Source: Chara braunii (Eukaryota > Streptophyta > Charophyceae > Charales > Characeae). From it: a stretch of DNA of 29,276 nt. Where the stretch lies: assembly GCA_003427395.1 (NCBI GenBank), contig BFEA01000089.1, positions 943,323-972,598 of the forward strand, written 5' to 3'. A model generated the notes under the pieces. The model had not been told where the DNA came from. It searched no databases and saw nothing but the letters and a program-made list of their open reading frames with translations. Below are positions 26,736 through 29,276 of this stretch, in pieces; the stretch's first letter is position 1, and each line of letters begins with the position of its first letter. The position numbers and the translations under genes were made by a program.

Positions 26736-26892
26736 ATGAAATTGTATATGATTGGCATTTTACTATGATTTTAGCCAAAATACTTGGAATAATGATACCC
26801 CTTTACTAGGAGTTGCTTTTTTAGTACTAGCTAAACGTAAAGTAATGGCTTCTATGCAGCGTAGAAAAGGTCTGAATGTGGTAGGATTGTTT
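26736..26892 (+). pseudogene. nad1: Nuclear copy of mitochondrial nad1 5' end (NUMT)
   Basis: The sequence encodes the N-terminus of NADH dehydrogenase subunit 1 (complex I membrane subunit). It starts with an ATG at 26,736 reading MKLYMIGI. After an 11-bp insertion that partly repeats ATTTTA, it reads AKILGIMIP. After loss of one T in CCCTTTA, it reads [20 protein letters not shown], then [10 protein letters not shown]. Compared with the conserved streptophyte protein, ERK has become KRK and KGP has become KGL. Homology stops at GLF (26,892). What follows (GAAAGCGTACAACGG...) could be intron or other organellar sequence; I did not identify it. The frame damage and nuclear-repeat surroundings rule out a working gene. 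Confidence 0.85.
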
Positions 26893-27163
26893 GAAAGCGT
26901 ACAACGGACACCCCTCGTACAAACGCGGTTTTCCAATGAAAAAAAGGGATTTAATTTTTTTTTTTTTTTTTGGTAGCGGGTCGGGGTGTGTCAGCGGCTG
27001 GTGTGGCCAGACCCCTAAACCCGACTGGTAGCGTATTCCCTACCCCCATAGACTGCCTGTATTACACCATCAAGTCGCCCCATGTTTTGTTTTTTTTGGG
27101 GGGGGCTTAAAAGCCGCGAAACATTTCAACGCGGGTTGAGTACAAAAGAGTACAATGCTGGTT
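26893..27163. other. Unassigned stretch with T and G homopolymers
   Basis: T17 at about 26,957-26,972, then GGTAGCGGGTCGGGGTG and TTTGTTTTTTTTGGGGGGGG near 27,095. No gene is recognised. Confidence 0.4.
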
Positions 27164-27199
27164 TTGTACTTGCGTACTATGGATAGTACGCGAGTACAA
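27164..27199. repeat. 36-bp GTAC-rich palindrome
   Basis: Arms TTGTACTTGCGTACTAT (27,164-27,180) and ATAGTACGCGAGTACAA (27,183-27,199) pair with one mismatch around a 2-bp centre. GAGTACAA also occurs as direct repeats at about 27,138 and 27,148. It could be a protein-binding palindrome or the core of a short foldback element. Confidence 0.8.
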
Positions 27200-27467
27200 T
27201 TTTATTTTATTTTTGTACGGGGTACACGCCTAGCCTCCGACAGCACTGCCAGTGGATGTTAAAAAGAAAAAGTAAACAAATAAAAGAAGCTGTATTGAGA
27301 ATAGAGCCGCAGTGCTGATTAACATGTCATTGAGTATTGGACCATTGTCGGAATGGTGGAGCACTGTGTAAGCGCATCCCCGGAGTGCCGTGATACCGTG
27401 GTGGCTTCATCGCGGTTTGGGAAGCAAGCCTGCGCAGTCAAGGTGGCAGGTTCACCGCGAATTAGCA
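27200..27467. other. Unassigned spacer
   Basis: No gene, repeat or RNA recognised before the MITE-like element. Confidence 0.4.
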
Positions 27468-27470
27468 CTA

Positions 27471-27932
27471 GGGCATCATTAGAGACTCCTAAGGGCATCC
27501 TCGGGCTCCGAGGATGAGTCCTCGGAAAAGTTTAGGGTTTTTGCCGTCTTCGTTCCACTCATCCTCGGAGCATTGGCCTTAGGACTCATCCTCGGAGCAA
27601 TGTCAGAAAAAAAAGAAAAAAAAAAAGAAACAAAGTTGTGCTTCAGGTGTTCAGCCAATAGGGTGCCGCCACGATCCGAATTCTCGAATGTAACGTCTCT
27701 CTACGTGCATGTCCTCTCCTCTCCGTGAAACACGGATCCTAAGGCCCCAAAGGACCACGCGAGTCGCGAGGTCCTTTGGAGCCGAGGACGATTTGGCTGG
27801 GAAATCCTCGGAGCCCAAGGATTTGTCCTCGGAGTGTTTTCACATTTTCATTTCTGATTTCATCTCCGAGGACAGGTGGAACGAAGACGAAATCCTTGGA
27901 ATCACGTCCCCGAGGAGTGTCTAACGAAGCCC
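27471..27932. mobile_element. 462-bp MITE-like inverted-repeat element
   Basis: The ends are imperfect inverted repeats. The left reads GGGCATCATTAGAGACTCCT; the right, in complement, reads GGGCTTCGTTAGACACTCCT. A CTA sits at both borders (27,468-27,470 and 27,933-27,935), consistent with a 3-bp (or TA) target duplication. Ten TCCTCGG/CCGAGGA motifs cluster in the two subterminal halves. TTCGTCTTCGTTCCAC near the right end mirrors GCCGTCTTCGTTCCAC on the left. There is no transposase frame, so it is non-autonomous. The 3-bp duplication suggests PIF/Harbinger-like; a TA duplication would suggest Tc1/mariner-like. Confidence 0.7.
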
Positions 27933-27935
27933 CTA

Positions 27936-28099
27936 CTCGGGCTAATCAGCGAGGGTTAGTCTCTAGGCCAGCTATATTGCAACCCCAGTTAATGTTAAGG
28001 ATGGCCTGAAACTGCGTGTTGCACTATCGAGTGTGTAGATGGTGTGAGAGGTTGGAGTCTTGCTTACCACATGGGTTCGGTCTTGTTGCGGCACTTAGT
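27936..28099. other. Short unassigned spacer
   Basis: Nothing recognised. Confidence 0.4.
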
Positions 28100-28260
28100 C
28101 TTTTTGTTTTGTTTTGTTTTTAAACTCCTCTAGGGGCACCGCTTGGAAGGTGGTAAGAGCATCCTCTTAAAGTGACCCCCTTCTTGGAGACTCCATCTAT
28201 TGGTGGGGAGCTTCACCTGCTGGAAACCGGGTCCAGCGTCCTTTACATGATCAAAACCTT
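28100..28260 (-). mobile_element. LINE-C 3' end fragment
   Basis: In complement this reads TAAAGGACGCTGGACCC, TTTCCAGCAGGTGAAGC, CCCCACCAATAGATGGAG and so on into an A-rich tail (AAAACAAAACAAAAC, plus strand 28,099-28,123). It aligns with the LINE-B 3' UTR (TAAAGGGACGCTGGACCC..., 17,667-17,735). Sequence between the block and the tail differs. How far it extends beyond 28,260 is unknown. Confidence 0.7.
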
Positions 28261-28609
28261 ATAAGAACAAATAACTGCATGGTCAACTGATTGTCCGTTT
28301 GTAAAGTTGCAGAGGAACGGTCACTGGTCTACACCAGCCCCTGTGCTAGCGAGGTCTCAGCGTTTGACCTGCCCCTCCCATGCCAGTGTTTGAAAGATAT
28401 AACTGGGACATTAGTCTTGCCAAAAGTTATGTTGGGTAGATTCCTATGTGGTAGCTTCACAGTGGTAATTCTGGCTGGCCTGATTTGTAGACGAAGGGGA
28501 TGGGGATGGGAAGTGGGGGATCATGCAAGGGGGACTGGGGGGGTCCAGAGAGTGGTGGCACTTAGTCTACCGTCATCAATAAATTAAATCAAGTTTATCA
28601 ATAAATTAA
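28261..28609. other. Unassigned stretch, possibly more LINE-C
   Basis: An open plus frame (about 28,291-28,587) has no ATG at its start and no domain. TCAATAAATTAAA is directly repeated at 28,575 and 28,598, next to the element at 28,610. Confidence 0.35.
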
Positions 28610-28760
28610 ACCACCAGTACTTCCTAAAGTAGTGTCCCTTAACGCGCCACGATTTTAGGAAACGTACGGGCCACTACAGGAGCGCCCAAATTCATCCAAG
28701 TAGAAACGTTTCTACTCTATTTTTTTTCCGCGGCGGATAGCTGGGCCAAGTACTGGTGGT
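28610..28760. mobile_element. 151-bp inverted-repeat element between TTAA sites
   Basis: Ends ACCACCAGTACTT (28,610) and AAGTACTGGTGGT (to 28,760) are exact inverted repeats. TTAA lies directly outside each end (28,606-28,609 and 28,761-28,764), as in TTAA-targeting (piggyBac-like) elements. Inside is a perfect 16-bp palindrome GTAGAAACGTTTCTAC near 28,702. It is too short to code. The AT-rich TTAA flanks could also be part of a longer inverted repeat. Confidence 0.65.
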
Positions 28761-28764
28761 TTAA

Positions 28765-29276
28765 ATCAGTATTATGGACATACTAGGCGACGTTTGGAGA
28801 TGCACCCTGTGAGGAACAGTGTTTTGTTGACCTCTCTCCTGAGGTGATGAGGTGGGGGCATTCATTTGCCTTCCTCAATTTTGTCACCACCTTCCCCTTC
28901 TCCTCCTCCTCACAAGAAGGTGCTATCAAGCCTTGTTCTCCTCGAAATGAAACCCCCAATCGATGGCTTGACCTATGGGAAATACCCAACCCCTACCCCC
29001 ATTATATCGAGGAAGATGAAAGAGCAATAATCGTCCTGAATTCCTCTCTCAGTACATATGACACAATCAGAAAGACGTAACCTGACAGAAAAAATTATCT
29101 TGCAGCAGAAGGGCGGGCACAGGTGTGACGCTCAACCTCACGCCCTGCTCTGCTTTCCTTTGTCCGAGTGACTTAACCCACCAGTACCTCGCCCAGCTTG
29201 ATAAAGCCGACGCGGCCGTCCCCCACGCCGTGTCGGGCAGGGTACCCACCCACGAACGACTGGTATTCCCCAAAAA
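28765..29276. other. Right end, no confident gene
   Basis: A 78-codon ATG frame (28,844-29,080: MMRWGHSFAFLNFV...YIEEDERAIIVLNSSLSTYD) has reasonable composition but no domain I know. The last ~100 bp are open on the minus strand (YQSFVGGYPARHGVGDGRVG) and could be an exon entering from the right edge. Neither can be confirmed here. Confidence 0.3.

Noticed and set aside
26752-26976. 74-codon plus frame as an independent gene
   Set aside because: It lacks an ATG at its start and its conserved part is the shifted nad1 fragment.

Overview
The window reads as nuclear DNA of a streptophyte (green plant lineage). A charophyte such as Chara, or an early land plant, fits best. The grounds are a plant-type receptor-like kinase, a decayed copy of mitochondrial nad1 with the streptophyte-style N-terminus, GT-AG introns, very low gene density, and layered LINE, tRNA-related and inverted-repeat elements. 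The species is inference; no marker fixes it.

Layout. 1-2,830: mosaic of degenerate minisatellites, most with a unit of 40-42 bp. 3,105-3,415: an 84-bp tandem repeat. 3,415-8,280: no confident gene; it holds very long A/T homopolymers, GC-rich palindromes, TTGTAGGG hairpins and a GATT/ATTC microsatellite. 8,285-14,690: minus-strand LINE (LINE-A) with decayed ORF1 and ORF2, ORF1 being split by a 1.42-kb inverted-repeat DNA element (12,625-14,044) that itself holds a 173-bp palindrome. 15,655-17,830: the 3' half of a related plus-strand LINE (LINE-B) with a zinc-knuckle C-terminus and poly-A tail. 17,932-18,010: tRNA-derived SINE head. 18,031-19,117 and 25,428-26,559: two copies of an undescribed ~1.1-kb poly-A retroelement family with tRNA-like box A/B sequence; the second has an exact 13-bp target-site duplication and sits inside a LINE 3' end. 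26,736-26,892: nad1 insert of mitochondrial origin. 27,471-27,932 and 28,610-28,760: two short inverted-repeat (MITE-like) elements. 28,100-28,260: a third LINE 3' end, minus strand.

The only convincing host protein-coding sequence lies at 20.7-24.8 kb. A plus-strand reading frame encodes a signal peptide and NHL-repeat ectodomain that stops in mid-repeat. A convergent minus-strand exon encodes what looks like the tail of such an ectodomain, a transmembrane helix and an apparently complete Ser/Thr kinase domain. The two halves are complementary, as if one NHL receptor-kinase gene had been split by inversion, or as if two paralogues lie tail to tail. Between them is a tandemly duplicated ~0.5-kb block, each copy carrying the same splice acceptor and exon-like frame.

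Limits: eukaryotic introns cannot be placed reliably by eye, so exon borders are tentative and small exons in the unassigned stretches may be missed.
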